A DNA stretch of 64,000 bases, taken from the NCBI RefSeq assembly GCF_900177765.1, contig NZ_FXWI01000001.1, positions 620,001-684,000 of the forward strand, read 5' to 3'. The DNA comes from Agreia sp. VKM Ac-1783. GTDB lineage: Bacteria > Actinomycetota > Actinomycetes > Actinomycetales > Microbacteriaceae. Position 1 is the first letter of the stretch; each line of letters starts with the position of its first letter. The notes under the pieces are model-generated. The model was given only the letters and a program-made list of their open reading frames with translations. It did not search any database and was not told the DNA's origin. A program made the position numbers and the translations under genes. Positions 40,514 through 49,798 of this stretch are shown here, one piece after another.

Positions 40514-41791
40514 TCAGGCCGGCTGGGCCGGTGTAGGTACAACGCTATCGAATCGAGCGAGCGCGGCGGTGATGTTGTCTTGACCGCCCTGCTCATTGGC
40601 CCAGTCGACGAGAGACGAAGAGACCTGAACGGGGTTGCTTCCCACCATCCCCACGACCCGGTGCACGAGCTCGGCCAGATCGTCGGCGTCGGAGCAGTAG
40701 TTCCAGAGCCCGTCCGAGCACACCAGAATCCATCCGGCGCCGGTGGGATAGGTCGGCACGACGTGCGGAGCCTCGTCGGGCGAGTCTGCGCCGAGCCATC
40801 GCGTGATGGAGTGTGCCTGCGGGGCGTTCTCGGCCTGCTGGCGCGACATGCCGTGGGACATCATCTCCTGCGACCACGAGTCATCGGTGGTGAGCTGACG
40901 GGATTTGCCGCTGTCGGCGATCCAATAGACGCGGCTGTCTCCCACACCGCCGACGACCACGAGGGGGCCGTCGATGACCGCTGCGGCGAAGGTGCACGAG
41001 GGCGGATTGGTTCGTGCCGCCAGGTCGCCGATCGCCTCGTAGATCGCGGCGCTCGCGCGTTCGCCGGCTTCGAGCATCCGGTCTGACCATCGCGCCTGCG
41101 CGAGTTCGTCGTCGTTGCCTTCGGTCACGTCGAGCTGACGCCCGGCGGCGAGGTGAGCTGTTGCAGCACGAGCGGCCGCGAGGCTGGCCTTGTCGGATCC
41201 CGGCGTCGACGAGACCCCGTCGCAGACGACCAGCACGGCGAACTCGCCCGCCTGAGGGTCTGCGGCGAGGGCCATGGCGTCTTCGTTGATGTCGTGCCGG
41301 ATGCCCCGGTCGCACACGCCGCCGACCCACGCGGCGGGCGCCTCCTGCCAGTGGTCGCGCTCGCTCTGAGCGGGCTTGCCGCAGAGTTCGCAGTATCCGT
41401 CGTCGGCGATGGTGCCGCCGCAGTAGACGCAGGCGCGTCGCGGGGCAGAGGTCGACGAGGTGGCCTCATTCGGTTCGGCCTCGGCTTGAGCCTCGCCGGC
41501 GTTGCGATCGGAGCTCACCGCGACGAGCTCGCCCAGCTGGGTTCCGCACTCCTCGCAGTACTTCGCGTCGGGGTCGTTGACCGTTCCGCAGGCGGGACAC
41601 AGCACCGGCACAGCCTCGACAACAGCCTCGGCCACGGCCTCGACCGCGGGCTCCGACACTGTCTCGGCGGCGGGTGCCGCCTCTGTCTCGACAGCAGGCT
41701 CGGGCACGGCCTCGACGGCGGGTTCGATGACAGGTTCGACCTGAGCCCCGCCGGGGCCCTCGATCCGCGGGTCGCTCACGAGAGTGTCCAT
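40514..41791 (-). CDS. PP2C-family Ser/Thr phosphatase with zinc ribbons
   Basis: 425 residues. The N-terminal 65 residues are Glu/Val/Ala-rich. Two zinc ribbons follow (CPACG with CEECG, and CVYCG with CELCG). The C-terminal PP2C domain shows the metal and catalytic blocks RHDINEDAMAL, VVCDGVSSTPGSDKA, GVGDSRVYWIA, LVCSDGLWNYC and DNITAAL. It should dephosphorylate Ser/Thr sites set by the adjacent PknG-like kinase. It overlaps the kinase gene by 16 nt. Confidence 0.9.
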   Translation of the reverse strand: MDTLVSDPRIEGPGGAQVEPVIEPAVEAVPEPAVETEAAPAAETVSEPAVEAVAEAVVEAVPVLCPACGTVNDPDAKYCEECGTQLGELVAVSSDRNAGEAQAEAEPNEATSSTSAPRRACVYCGGTIADDGYCELCGKPAQSERDHWQEAPAAWVGGVCDRGIRHDINEDAMALAADPQAGEFAVLVVCDGVSSTPGSDKASLAAARAATAHLAAGRQLDVTEGNDDELAQARWSDRMLEAGERASAAIYEAIGDLAARTNPPSCTFAAAVIDGPLVVVGGVGDSRVYWIADSGKSRQLTTDDSWSQEMMSHGMSRQQAENAPQAHSITRWLGADSPDEAPHVVPTYPTGAGWILVCSDGLWNYCSDADDLAELVHRVVGMVGSNPVQVSSSLVDWANEQGGQDNITAALARFDSVVPTPAQPA

Positions 41792-44097
41792 CGTCGAACG
41801 CGGTTGGCCTCGTCGACCAAATGGATGCGTTCGGCGGGGTTCTCCGTGAGACCTGCCAGCTCGCGATACGCGCGCTCGAGGCCGTCACGAAGCGGCCCCT
41901 CCTGCGCTGGTATGCCGCCGACCACCGCGTCGGTGGACGGTCCGGAATCGCGCACCACCGCCAGGGCGGATGCCAAGACGCTGGCGGTGAGCTCTACTCG
42001 CGACTTCGAATCGATCGACACCGTCGAGACGCTGTCGAGGGCGGCGGCGAGCGAGGCGAGTCCGCGCTGGGAGGTGGCAAGCAGCTCGGCGCGCCGACGG
42101 CGGGCGTCGACATAAGAGCTGCGGGTGGGCGTGACGAGGTCGAGGGCCGACAGAGCGCCGTCGAGGTCGCCTCTCTGCTCGCGGATCCGTGCAAGGCCGA
42201 AGGCGGCTGCGGCCGTGTAGTTCGCGTCAGAACGGGCGCAGATGATGTAGAGGCTCTCGGCGATCTCGGGTTCGCCGCTCGCCTCGCAGGCCGCTGCGAG
42301 GGCCAGCTTCGGGGCGAGCTCTCCGGGCACTTGACCGTAGACGGTGTTGAACGACGCGCGGGCGCTGCGCGCGTCTCCCTTGGCGAGCTCGGCGAGGCCG
42401 GCGAGCCAGACGGCCCGCCATTCCCACGGGTCGTCGGTGAGGATCTCGCTCATCACGGCGTCGACGGCCTGGAAATTGCCCGACTCGATGGCCGCTCGTG
42501 CACGCGCAAGGCGGATCTCGACGGTGACGTTCGGAGCGGATTCGAGGGCGATCAGGCGTGCCGCCGGGTCTTCCATGTTCACACCGGCGAGCCAGCTCCG
42601 TGCCGGGTCGGACTCGTCGACCTTGAGGCCGGGCAGCGCATCCCAGGGCAGCGGCCGATCGACGACATCGGCGACGGGCGCCTCGAACAGAACGGATGCC
42701 GCGGAGTGCAGCGCGGGGTGACCCGGCCCGCGGTCGGTGGCCACGACCTCCCGCAGCACTCCCAGCAGCTGGGCGCGCAGCTCGTCGACCGACGCGAAGC
42801 GGTCTGACGGGTCGAAGGCGCACGCCTTGGCGAGCAGCCGGTAGAACGAGTCGTACGTCTGGAACACGGGAGTGTCGGCCACATCGGGCAGCGACGACAC
42901 GAAGGTCGTCTGGTTGCCGCGGAAGTCGAGCACAAGAGTGGCCAGGGTGCGGCCGATCGTGTAGATGTCGGCGGCGACGGATGGACCGACATCCGGAACC
43001 TCGGGAGCCTGGAACCCGACGGTGCCGAAGATGGCCGAGGTCTGGTCGTCGATGCGCCGCACGCCGCCCAGGTCGATCAGCTTCACCGTGTCGCCGACCT
43101 GGATCATGTTGTCGGGCTTGAAGTCGCAGAACAGCAGGTTGATGTCGTGCAGGTACTGGAACGCCGGCAGGATCTCGAGCACATAGGCGAGCGCCTGATC
43201 GACGGGCAACGGGTCGACGACACCGTTGTTCGCCTTCATGCGCTCTTTGAGGATCACCTTGAGCGAGGGTCCGCCCACGTACTCCATGACGATGTAGCCG
43301 GCACCGTTGAACATCACGAAGTTGTAGATCTCGACGATCAGGGGGTGCTCGACCTCGGCGAGGAACTGGCGCTCCGTGATCGCCGCGGCATAGGCATCCG
43401 GGTCGCCCGAGTTGAGCAGGCCCTTGAGAACCACCCAGCGGCCCGAGACGTTCTGGTCACGGGCGAGGTAGATCCATCCGAGACCACCAAACGCGAGGCA
43501 TCCGACGACCTCGTACTGGCTACCCACGACGTCGCCGGGCTTCAGCTGCGGGGTGAAGGAGAAGGGCGTGCGGCAGTTCGGGCAGAATCCCTCGGTGCGA
43601 CCGGGCTTGTCGTCGCGACCGCGACCCACCGGCTTGCCGCAGTTGGAGCAGAAACGCTTCGCCTCGGGGAGCTCGGCTACCGCCATGACCGCTTTCAGCG
43701 GATCGGCCGGCGGCTCGGTGGGAACGGTCGTGAGGCCGGCGCCGAGGCGCGGGCCGCGAAGACGCGTGGAGGTGGTTCCGAACCGTCGGGTGGCCTTCGA
43801 ACCGGTCGCCGCAGTGCGCGCCGATCCCAGAGCCGCCGTGGCGAGTCGCGCCGACGAGGTGCGGCCTGTGCGCGTCGAACCCGCCTGCGCGAAGTCGGGA
43901 TCCACACCGCTGCCGGTCTGCGGGCCGGCCGAGAAGCCTGTGCCCAGCTTGGCCGAGGGCGACGCCGCCGCGGCGGTGCCGGTGCCCGAGGCGGGGGGAA
44001 GGGGGCTGGGTGACGCCGGCGATCCGCAGACGTTGCAGTAGCCGTCTTCGATCACACCCGTGCAGCCGGGCTGCTGGCAGTGCTGGACATCGGTCAT
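41776..44097 (-). CDS. pknG: PknG-like Ser/Thr protein kinase with TPR domain
   Basis: 773 residues. Zinc-ribbon-like pairs lie at CQQPGC/CNVC (7-24) and CSNC/CPNC (150-175), the latter matching the rubredoxin-like motif of PknG. The kinase domain has the glycine loop FGGLGW (203-208), K225, the non-RD catalytic loop CDFKPDN (D325, N330) and DLG (D342). The C-terminal 280 residues are TPR-like helices. In mycobacteria and corynebacteria PknG controls the 2-oxoglutarate node through FHA proteins. It is coupled by 4 nt to the upstream coiled-coil gene. Confidence 0.92.
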   Translation of the reverse strand: MTDVQHCQQPGCTGVIEDGYCNVCGSPASPSPLPPASGTGTAAAASPSAKLGTGFSAGPQTGSGVDPDFAQAGSTRTGRTSSARLATAALGSARTAATGSKATRRFGTTSTRLRGPRLGAGLTTVPTEPPADPLKAVMAVAELPEAKRFCSNCGKPVGRGRDDKPGRTEGFCPNCRTPFSFTPQLKPGDVVGSQYEVVGCLAFGGLGWIYLARDQNVSGRWVVLKGLLNSGDPDAYAAAITERQFLAEVEHPLIVEIYNFVMFNGAGYIVMEYVGGPSLKVILKERMKANNGVVDPLPVDQALAYVLEILPAFQYLHDINLLFCDFKPDNMIQVGDTVKLIDLGGVRRIDDQTSAIFGTVGFQAPEVPDVGPSVAADIYTIGRTLATLVLDFRGNQTTFVSSLPDVADTPVFQTYDSFYRLLAKACAFDPSDRFASVDELRAQLLGVLREVVATDRGPGHPALHSAASVLFEAPVADVVDRPLPWDALPGLKVDESDPARSWLAGVNMEDPAARLIALESAPNVTVEIRLARARAAIESGNFQAVDAVMSEILTDDPWEWRAVWLAGLAELAKGDARSARASFNTVYGQVPGELAPKLALAAACEASGEPEIAESLYIICARSDANYTAAAAFGLARIREQRGDLDGALSALDLVTPTRSSYVDARRRRAELLATSQRGLASLAAALDSVSTVSIDSKSRVELTASVLASALAVVRDSGPSTDAVVGGIPAQEGPLRDGLERAYRELAGLTENPAERIHLVDEANRVRRWTLS

Positions 44098-45233
44098 GAC
44101 GTGTAGCGTCCTTCCTGACCTTGACGCGGCGAGGATGCCGGCGGCAGGTCACGGGTGAGAAATTGGTATTGCTCGACGTAGAAGCGGGCGAGGCGCAGAT
44201 CGCACGGAGTGGCGTCGACGGCCTCCTTGGCCTCGAGGTACCCGGCCGCGACAGTGGGCGAGGCCGAACGGCCAGAGCTCTCGGCCTTCGCGTGGTAGCC
44301 CGACAGGCGGTAGCGCAGCTCGGCGCGTTCTCGAAGCTGGCCGGCGTAGGCGTCTTCGACGGCCTCGAAGGCGCGGTTCACGAGGGCGAGGCGAGCGATC
44401 CAGGAGTCGAGTGCCGCGCGTGACTGGGGAACGGGTCCGAGCTTCGACACATCGGGGATAGCCAGCTTCGGAGGGTCGACGATCTCGCGCCTGCAGCGCT
44501 CGGCCAGCGCCCGCAGCACCGGCTCACGTCGCTCGGCGGCCGCGGCGTCGTCTGCCGCCTTGCGCGCATCCCGGGCCAGGTCGCGCTTCTGGGAGCTCGC
44601 GACGATGAGGTCTCGTTCGAGGCGCGCTGAGTCTTGCACCAGCTGGCCGAGAGGGCCGGTCACGTCGGCGCCTCGGCCCGCCTTCTCGGCGAGTGCCTCG
44701 AGCCGGTTGCGCAGGGTCGACACCCGCTGCGCGCTGTCGGCGTCGGATGCTGCCAGGTCTCGTGAGCGCTCGAGTTCGGCGCGCAGCCCGACGATGCGCG
44801 CGGTGGTTCCGGCTGCGCGAGGGTCGAGGCTGAGCCGAGTCGTCAGTTGCGAGACGAGAGCGTCGGCAAGCCGGACGGCCTCGACCAGGGAGACGAGCTC
44901 GGCCCCGCCGCCGGAGTCGAGTCGGCCCCAGATCAGCTGTGACATCTTCTGTCGTGCGACGGTGTCGACCCGACCCGAATCCCAGACGCTCTCGAGGCTC
45001 TCGCGTCGTTTGCGGGTGGCCTCCCACAGCGTCTCGGCGAGAACGATGTCGGAGGTGTAGGAATCGGGCTCCTGTGACGCGAGGGCAGCAGCGCCCAGGC
45101 GATCGAGTTCTTTTCGTTGCCGATCGACCCACTCGCCGAGGCCGGTGAGATAGGTGAGCAGCTCGCCCGGGTCGATCGCCTCTCCGAGGCGCCCGGGAGC
45201 GACGGGCGTGCTTCCGCTGGCCGTCATGGTCAT
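44094..45233 (-). CDS. Coiled-coil protein of unknown function in the pknG operon
   Basis: 379 residues from the ATG at 45233, chosen because AGAGGAG lies just upstream (the frame is open further). It is almost entirely helical with long charged, heptad-like stretches (AELERSRDLAASDADSAQ, RDLARDARKAADDAAAAERRE) and no membrane segment. I do not recognise the family. The four-base overlap with pknG suggests a partner or scaffold for the kinase. Confidence 0.75.
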   Translation of the reverse strand: MTMTASGSTPVAPGRLGEAIDPGELLTYLTGLGEWVDRQRKELDRLGAAALASQEPDSYTSDIVLAETLWEATRKRRESLESVWDSGRVDTVARQKMSQLIWGRLDSGGGAELVSLVEAVRLADALVSQLTTRLSLDPRAAGTTARIVGLRAELERSRDLAASDADSAQRVSTLRNRLEALAEKAGRGADVTGPLGQLVQDSARLERDLIVASSQKRDLARDARKAADDAAAAERREPVLRALAERCRREIVDPPKLAIPDVSKLGPVPQSRAALDSWIARLALVNRAFEAVEDAYAGQLRERAELRYRLSGYHAKAESSGRSASPTVAAGYLEAKEAVDATPCDLRLARFYVEQYQFLTRDLPPASSPRQGQEGRYTS

Positions 45234-45288
45234 CGCTGCTCCTCTCGGCGGATCGGGGTGTCGGGTGTCGGGTGCTCTGCTCTGCGGA

Positions 45289-46281
45289 TCAGCGTCCGTA
45301 GACGGGCACGGGCGGAGCGGGTGCCGGGCCGAGAACACCGAGCCACTTCGTGTAGAGACTCGTCCAGGTGCCGTCGCTGCGCATGCGATCGAGCACCCCG
45401 TTCACGACCTGCACGAGCTCGACCTTGTCTGCCGGCATTCCCAGACCGTAGGGCTCTGCGCTGATCGGCTCGCCCACAACCTTTGCGTATGGGTCTTGCG
45501 CGGCGAATCCGGCCAGGATCGTGTCGTCGCCGGTGATGGCATCCACCTTGCCCTGCTGAAACAGCACGAGGCACTCGGTGTGCGTTGCGGCCGACACGGC
45601 CTCGACGTTGGGGAACTCGTCTTGAAGCCGTGTGAGCGTGGTTGTGCTGGCCGGGGCGCACACCTTCTTGCCATCGAGGTCGGCTATCGACGTGGCGTCG
45701 GAGTCGGCACCGACGAGAACCTTCTGGCCGGCGTCGTAGTACTCCGTCGAGAACGCGATGGTTTCCCAACGGGCGCAGTTGATGGTCATGGTGCGGGCCA
45801 CGATGTCGACCTGCGTCTTGCCGTCGGCATCGGGAGTGAGTACATCGAGACGCTGGGCCGACGTGATGACCTTGAACTGCAACTTGTTCGGGTCGCCGAA
45901 GATCGCACGGGAGATCTCGTGCAGAACGTCGATGTCGAAGCCCTCGATCTGACCCGTGAGCGGGTTGCGGGCGCCCATCAGGAGAGTGTCAGCCGAGACG
46001 CCGACTCGGAGCACACCCTGCTGTCTGATCGTTTCTATCGCACCATCCGACGGAATCGAGTCGGGCGAGATGGGGGAGTACGACGGCTGCACTTCGCCTT
46101 CGACGTTCTTGCAGGTCGACGCGGGCGCCGGGTTGCTCGGGGCGCTCTCGGTCGGCGTCGGGGTCGGAGTGAGACCGAGGTCGTCGCTGCCCGAGCGCGG
46201 TGCGCATGCCGTGAGCGCGAGCGTGCCGATCAGCGTCGCGATGAGTGCGACGCGGGCCGTGCGTGAACGGATGGCGCTCAT
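45289..46281 (-). CDS. glnH: GlnH-like glutamate-binding lipoprotein
   Basis: 330 residues. The lipoprotein signal ends at LTAC (Cys 26), followed by a Pro/Thr linker. The amino-acid-binding fold (SBP family 3) is seen in GVLRVGVSADTLLMGARNP, GFDIDVLHEISRAIFG, DIVARTMTINCARWETIAFSTEYY and DAITGDDTILAGFAAQDPYAKV. No ABC permease or ATPase is encoded here. With GlnX and PknG adjacent, it matches the mycobacterial sensor in which GlnH binds Asp/Glu/Asn/Gln outside the membrane. It overlaps the glnX gene by four bases. Confidence 0.88.
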   Translation of the reverse strand: MSAIRSRTARVALIATLIGTLALTACAPRSGSDDLGLTPTPTPTESAPSNPAPASTCKNVEGEVQPSYSPISPDSIPSDGAIETIRQQGVLRVGVSADTLLMGARNPLTGQIEGFDIDVLHEISRAIFGDPNKLQFKVITSAQRLDVLTPDADGKTQVDIVARTMTINCARWETIAFSTEYYDAGQKVLVGADSDATSIADLDGKKVCAPASTTTLTRLQDEFPNVEAVSAATHTECLVLFQQGKVDAITGDDTILAGFAAQDPYAKVVGEPISAEPYGLGMPADKVELVQVVNGVLDRMRSDGTWTSLYTKWLGVLGPAPAPPVPVYGR

Positions 46282-47609
46282 CGGTACTCCTTGAGTCGAA
46301 GGGAGACGCCGCGCCAGGAGAGCACGGCGGCGGCGAGACCGGCCACGAGGAAGAGCCAGCCGAGGAGCGCGGACTGCGTGCCGCCCGTGTCGAGCGCGTC
46401 TTTCGTGGTGGCGGAACTCGATGCGATGTCGTCTTGCGCCGCGGTGCTGAACGAGGTGAAGGCCGCGTTGGCGCTGCCGGGCTCCTGGCTGATCGCCTGC
46501 GCTACGGCGCCGTCCCAGTTGCCGGTGTCATCGGCCTCGCGGATCTCCTTGTGCTTCTCGACCCAGGAGTTGAAGCTGTTCTTGAGGTCATCGCTGATGA
46601 GGTACTTCTTGCCGCTCGAGTCGAGACGCGTCTGAGCGTCGGAGATGGCCGTCTGCACGTCGGCCTCGAGAGTCTGCCCCGAGCCGCGCTTGATGAGCGT
46701 GAAGCTCTCGAGAGACTTGGCCTCGGTGGCGGAGGTGTAGGCCTGCGAGAGGGCGAGGGTCTTAGCATACGAGTTCTGTCGAGCCTCGATTGCCGCCCCC
46801 GTGGTGTTCGAGAAGGTGATCACGCCGATCACGCCCACGATGAGCATCGCGCCGGCGGCGATGAGCAGAGGCCAGTTGAGGTAGCGGTGCGAGCGCCGGG
46901 TGATCCAGAGATGCACCCAGACCAGGGCGATCAGGGCTGCCAGGGCGATGATGAGCCACACCAGCGACACGGTCGAGGCCGTGAAGCTACCGGCAGCTCT
47001 GTCGGCGCTCGCGAGCACCAGCGCCTCGAGCTGGGGAAGAGTGCTGTCGTTCAGCAGGGCCGAGGCCTGCGAGAGATAGGCGGCGCCGACGGGAAAGCCC
47101 TGGCGGTTGTTCGCACGCGCCTGCTCGATGAGACCGGTATAGATCGCGACCTCGGCGTTGACCTTGGCGAAGTCGGTGTCTCCGGCCTTGTCGTCGGCGG
47201 CGAGACGGGTGATCTCGCGGGTGGCGTCGTCGATCGCGGTGTCGTACTCGGCACGCTGATCGGCGGGTTCCAGACCGCCGACGAGGAACGCGTTGGCGGC
47301 GATCGCGTCGGCGCGCACCAGGTCGTTGCGCACAGACTGGATGCCGATCAGCTGGGCGGCCTCGGCGCTCGCGTCGGCCGTGGACCCGGCCTGCGACGAT
47401 CCCGTTTGAAAGCCCGCAGCGCCGAACGCGAGGCTGGCGAGCACGGAGACGGCGAGCAGCAGGCGGAGAGTGGCGGGAGTGGAGCGCGTCTTCTTCGCGG
47501 GAGTGGCGACCGGAGCATTCTGGGGCTGCACAGCGGTGACCGACGGAGCGTTCTGCTGAGGGGATGCCTGGGGTACCGGCGGCGGGGGCGCGGCTGCGGT
47601 CGTGCTCAT
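46278..47609 (-). CDS. glnX: GlnX-like transmembrane signalling protein
   Basis: 443 residues. A Pro/Ala-rich cytoplasmic N-terminus precedes four membrane helices (about 47-66, 214-235, 246-266 and 413-432). These hold two helical extracytoplasmic domains of about 145 residues each, resembling four-helix sensor domains. In mycobacteria GlnX sits between the lipoprotein GlnH and kinase PknG. The gene order and four-base overlaps on both sides support the same role here. No enzymatic domain is present. Confidence 0.85.
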   Translation of the reverse strand: MSTTAAAPPPPVPQASPQQNAPSVTAVQPQNAPVATPAKKTRSTPATLRLLLAVSVLASLAFGAAGFQTGSSQAGSTADASAEAAQLIGIQSVRNDLVRADAIAANAFLVGGLEPADQRAEYDTAIDDATREITRLAADDKAGDTDFAKVNAEVAIYTGLIEQARANNRQGFPVGAAYLSQASALLNDSTLPQLEALVLASADRAAGSFTASTVSLVWLIIALAALIALVWVHLWITRRSHRYLNWPLLIAAGAMLIVGVIGVITFSNTTGAAIEARQNSYAKTLALSQAYTSATEAKSLESFTLIKRGSGQTLEADVQTAISDAQTRLDSSGKKYLISDDLKNSFNSWVEKHKEIREADDTGNWDGAVAQAISQEPGSANAAFTSFSTAAQDDIASSSATTKDALDTGGTQSALLGWLFLVAGLAAAVLSWRGVSLRLKEYR

Positions 47610-49243
47610 TCGGTGTCCTTCGACGTGGTCGGTTCTGCGGGATCGTCTGAGGGTGGATCGGCGGAGGGCGCGGCATCGGCCGAGTCGGCTTCGAGCGCGT
47701 CCGTCTCACCAGTCTGCGGCACATCGACGAGAATGGGCGCGCCAGTCGTCTCGTCGTCACCGTCACGGACCTCGCCGTCATTCGAGTCGTTGAGGTCTTC
47801 GGCGAGCAGCAGGCGCAGGTCGTCGAGCGTCGGCTCGGCGACGTCGCGCAGGCGCCACGCGTGCCGGGCAATCGCCTTGTCGAGCAGGTTTCGGGCGTAG
47901 CGGCCGTTGCCGAACCCCTCGCCTCGGGGCTCGATCGAAACGATCTGCTCGAACCGCTCCAGCGCATCGGGGGTCGGCTCGAAGTCGGATGATTGGGCCA
48001 GGCGCACGAAGATATCGCGCAGCTCGGTGTCGGTGTAGTCCTGGAACGTGATGGAGGTCGAGAACCGGCTGGCGAGCCCGGGGTTCGTCTCCATGAAGCC
48101 GCGCATCGGCTCGGGATAGCCCGCCACGATCACCACGAGGTCGTCACGGTGATCCTCCATGTCTTTGACGATGGTGGTGATGGCCTCGGCGCCGTACTGG
48201 TCGAGCGCCAGACCGTAGGCCTCGTCGATGAAGAGAACGCCGCCGATGGCTCCGGCGACGACCTCGCTCGTCTTGGTCGCGGTCTGGCCGAGGTAGCCAC
48301 CCACCAGCTCTGAGCGATCGACCTCGACGAGGTGGCCCTTCGAGAGGATGCCGAGGGCCGCGTAGATGCCGGCGACGAGACGGGCGACCGTGGTCTTGCC
48401 CGTGCCCGGGTTGCCGAGAAAGACGAGGTGCCTCGTGAGTGTCGGCGTCGTGAGGCCCGCCGCCGTTCGCAGCTGGTCTATGCGCAGCAACTGGGTCTGC
48501 CGGTGGATCTCTCTCTTCACCCGGTCGAGCCCGATCAGGCTGTCGAGCTCGGCGAGCAGTTCTTCGACGGACTTCTTCGGCTTCTCGTCTTCTGCCGCCA
48601 CGGGCGCATCGGCGGGGGCCGACTGAACTGCGGTCGGCGCCACTGTTTCTGGAGCAGACGGGGTGAGGCCGGCTCGGCGGGCGAGTTCGGCCATGGTCGC
48701 GTCGCCGGGTCGGGCGAACTCGGGCTGCTGAGCGTCGAACTGATCGGCGCTGAACGGCTGGCCCACACCAGGCCCTGACGACAGCGTGGTCGAGGGAAAC
48801 AGCGTGGATGCGGTGCGCGAGAGAGGAGGGATCGACGGAGCTTGGCGGGCCCCGGCCAGTTGAGCGGCCGCCGTGGCCGATGCCGCCCCGAGCACGCCGA
48901 TCGAGGGCTCGCCCAGTTCGCTTGCCGCGGCGACGACGCCGGTGAGCGCCTTCGCGTAGACGCCGGCGTGCTGCGGAGCGTCGGCGGCCAGAGTGCTCAG
49001 TAGATCGGTGGGCGATGCACGCCAGCGCCTCGCGCTCGACGCCGCTTCGAAGAACTCGTCGGCGCTCGCCGCGCCGGTCTGGGCGAGCCATTCGACGGAT
49101 GCGCCGATCGCGGATTCGGCGACGGCGGCGGCGATGCGCACGCCCTCGTCTCGGGCGGCGGCAGAGTCGAGGCCGGCGGTTTCTGCCGCCGCAACCAGGG
49201 CATCGAGAGCCCGGGTCAGTTCATGCGAATCAGAGGATGTCAT
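47606..49243 (-). CDS. AAA+ ATPase (CbbX/SpoVK-like)
   Basis: 545 residues. The first 220 residues are Ala-rich and partly helical. The AAA+ module (about 225-470) begins ELDSLIGLDRVKREI, with Walker A GNPGTGKTT (277-285), Walker B GGVLFIDEAYGLA (D340, E341), and a sensor/arginine-finger region including GYPEPMRGFMETNPGLASRFS. The C-terminal tail is acidic. CbbX-type ATPases remodel protein complexes. The target is presumably a member of this operon. Overlap of four bases with glnX. Confidence 0.88.
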   Translation of the reverse strand: MTSSDSHELTRALDALVAAAETAGLDSAAARDEGVRIAAAVAESAIGASVEWLAQTGAASADEFFEAASSARRWRASPTDLLSTLAADAPQHAGVYAKALTGVVAAASELGEPSIGVLGAASATAAAQLAGARQAPSIPPLSRTASTLFPSTTLSSGPGVGQPFSADQFDAQQPEFARPGDATMAELARRAGLTPSAPETVAPTAVQSAPADAPVAAEDEKPKKSVEELLAELDSLIGLDRVKREIHRQTQLLRIDQLRTAAGLTTPTLTRHLVFLGNPGTGKTTVARLVAGIYAALGILSKGHLVEVDRSELVGGYLGQTATKTSEVVAGAIGGVLFIDEAYGLALDQYGAEAITTIVKDMEDHRDDLVVIVAGYPEPMRGFMETNPGLASRFSTSITFQDYTDTELRDIFVRLAQSSDFEPTPDALERFEQIVSIEPRGEGFGNGRYARNLLDKAIARHAWRLRDVAEPTLDDLRLLLAEDLNDSNDGEVRDGDDETTGAPILVDVPQTGETDALEADSADAAPSADPPSDDPAEPTTSKDTE

Positions 49244-49254
49244 GGTGTCTTCGC

Positions 49255-49773
49255 TCAGCTCAGGGGTTCGGACGGGAGAGTCAGGCTCGATGAGGGCTGG
49301 AACTTCTCTGCGAGGAATTGGCCGTGCGCGACGAGAGCCGCTGCGTCGGCGCGAGACACGGCATCCGAGATCTTGTCGAGCGTCGCACCCAGCAGGTCGA
49401 GCTGGTCGCAGAGCAGCATAAGCGAGGTCTTGCCTTTGTAGACGGCTCGTCGATCGGCGAACTCGCGGGGCAGTCGGAGGTATCCGCCCACAGCCTCGGG
49501 CAGGTAACTCGTGGCGGTCGAGACGACGGTGTGCGCCTGGGCGCTGCCTCCTCCGAGCTGATCGAGCCGCGGGACCATCACCGCCACCGTGTTCGCGATG
49601 CGGTTGATGCGGGCGGTCACGATCGGCGGAACCTTGCCGGTCGTGTCGGCCTGCACATCGGCGATCGACGACAGGATGTCGGCGCTGGTCGGAGCCGGCG
49701 GCAGCTCGAATTCGTATTCGCGCTCAGCAGACCGCCCCGTCACCGAGTCGCGGAGGTTCTGCCAGAATCCCAT
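49255..49773 (-). CDS. Small helical protein of unknown function in the telA-pknG operon
   Basis: 172 residues starting MGFWQNLRDSVTGRSAER. The sequence is largely helical with no signal, membrane segment or known motif (RINRIANTVAVMVPRLDQLGG is the most regular part). It lies 25 nt after telA and 11 nt before the AAA+ gene. I do not recognise the family. The constant company suggests a TelA- or ATPase-associated factor. Confidence 0.7.
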   Translation of the reverse strand: MGFWQNLRDSVTGRSAEREYEFELPPAPTSADILSSIADVQADTTGKVPPIVTARINRIANTVAVMVPRLDQLGGGSAQAHTVVSTATSYLPEAVGGYLRLPREFADRRAVYKGKTSLMLLCDQLDLLGATLDKISDAVSRADAAALVAHGQFLAEKFQPSSSLTLPSEPLS

Positions 49774-49798
49774 TGCGTGTCGTGCTCGACCCGTCGAC

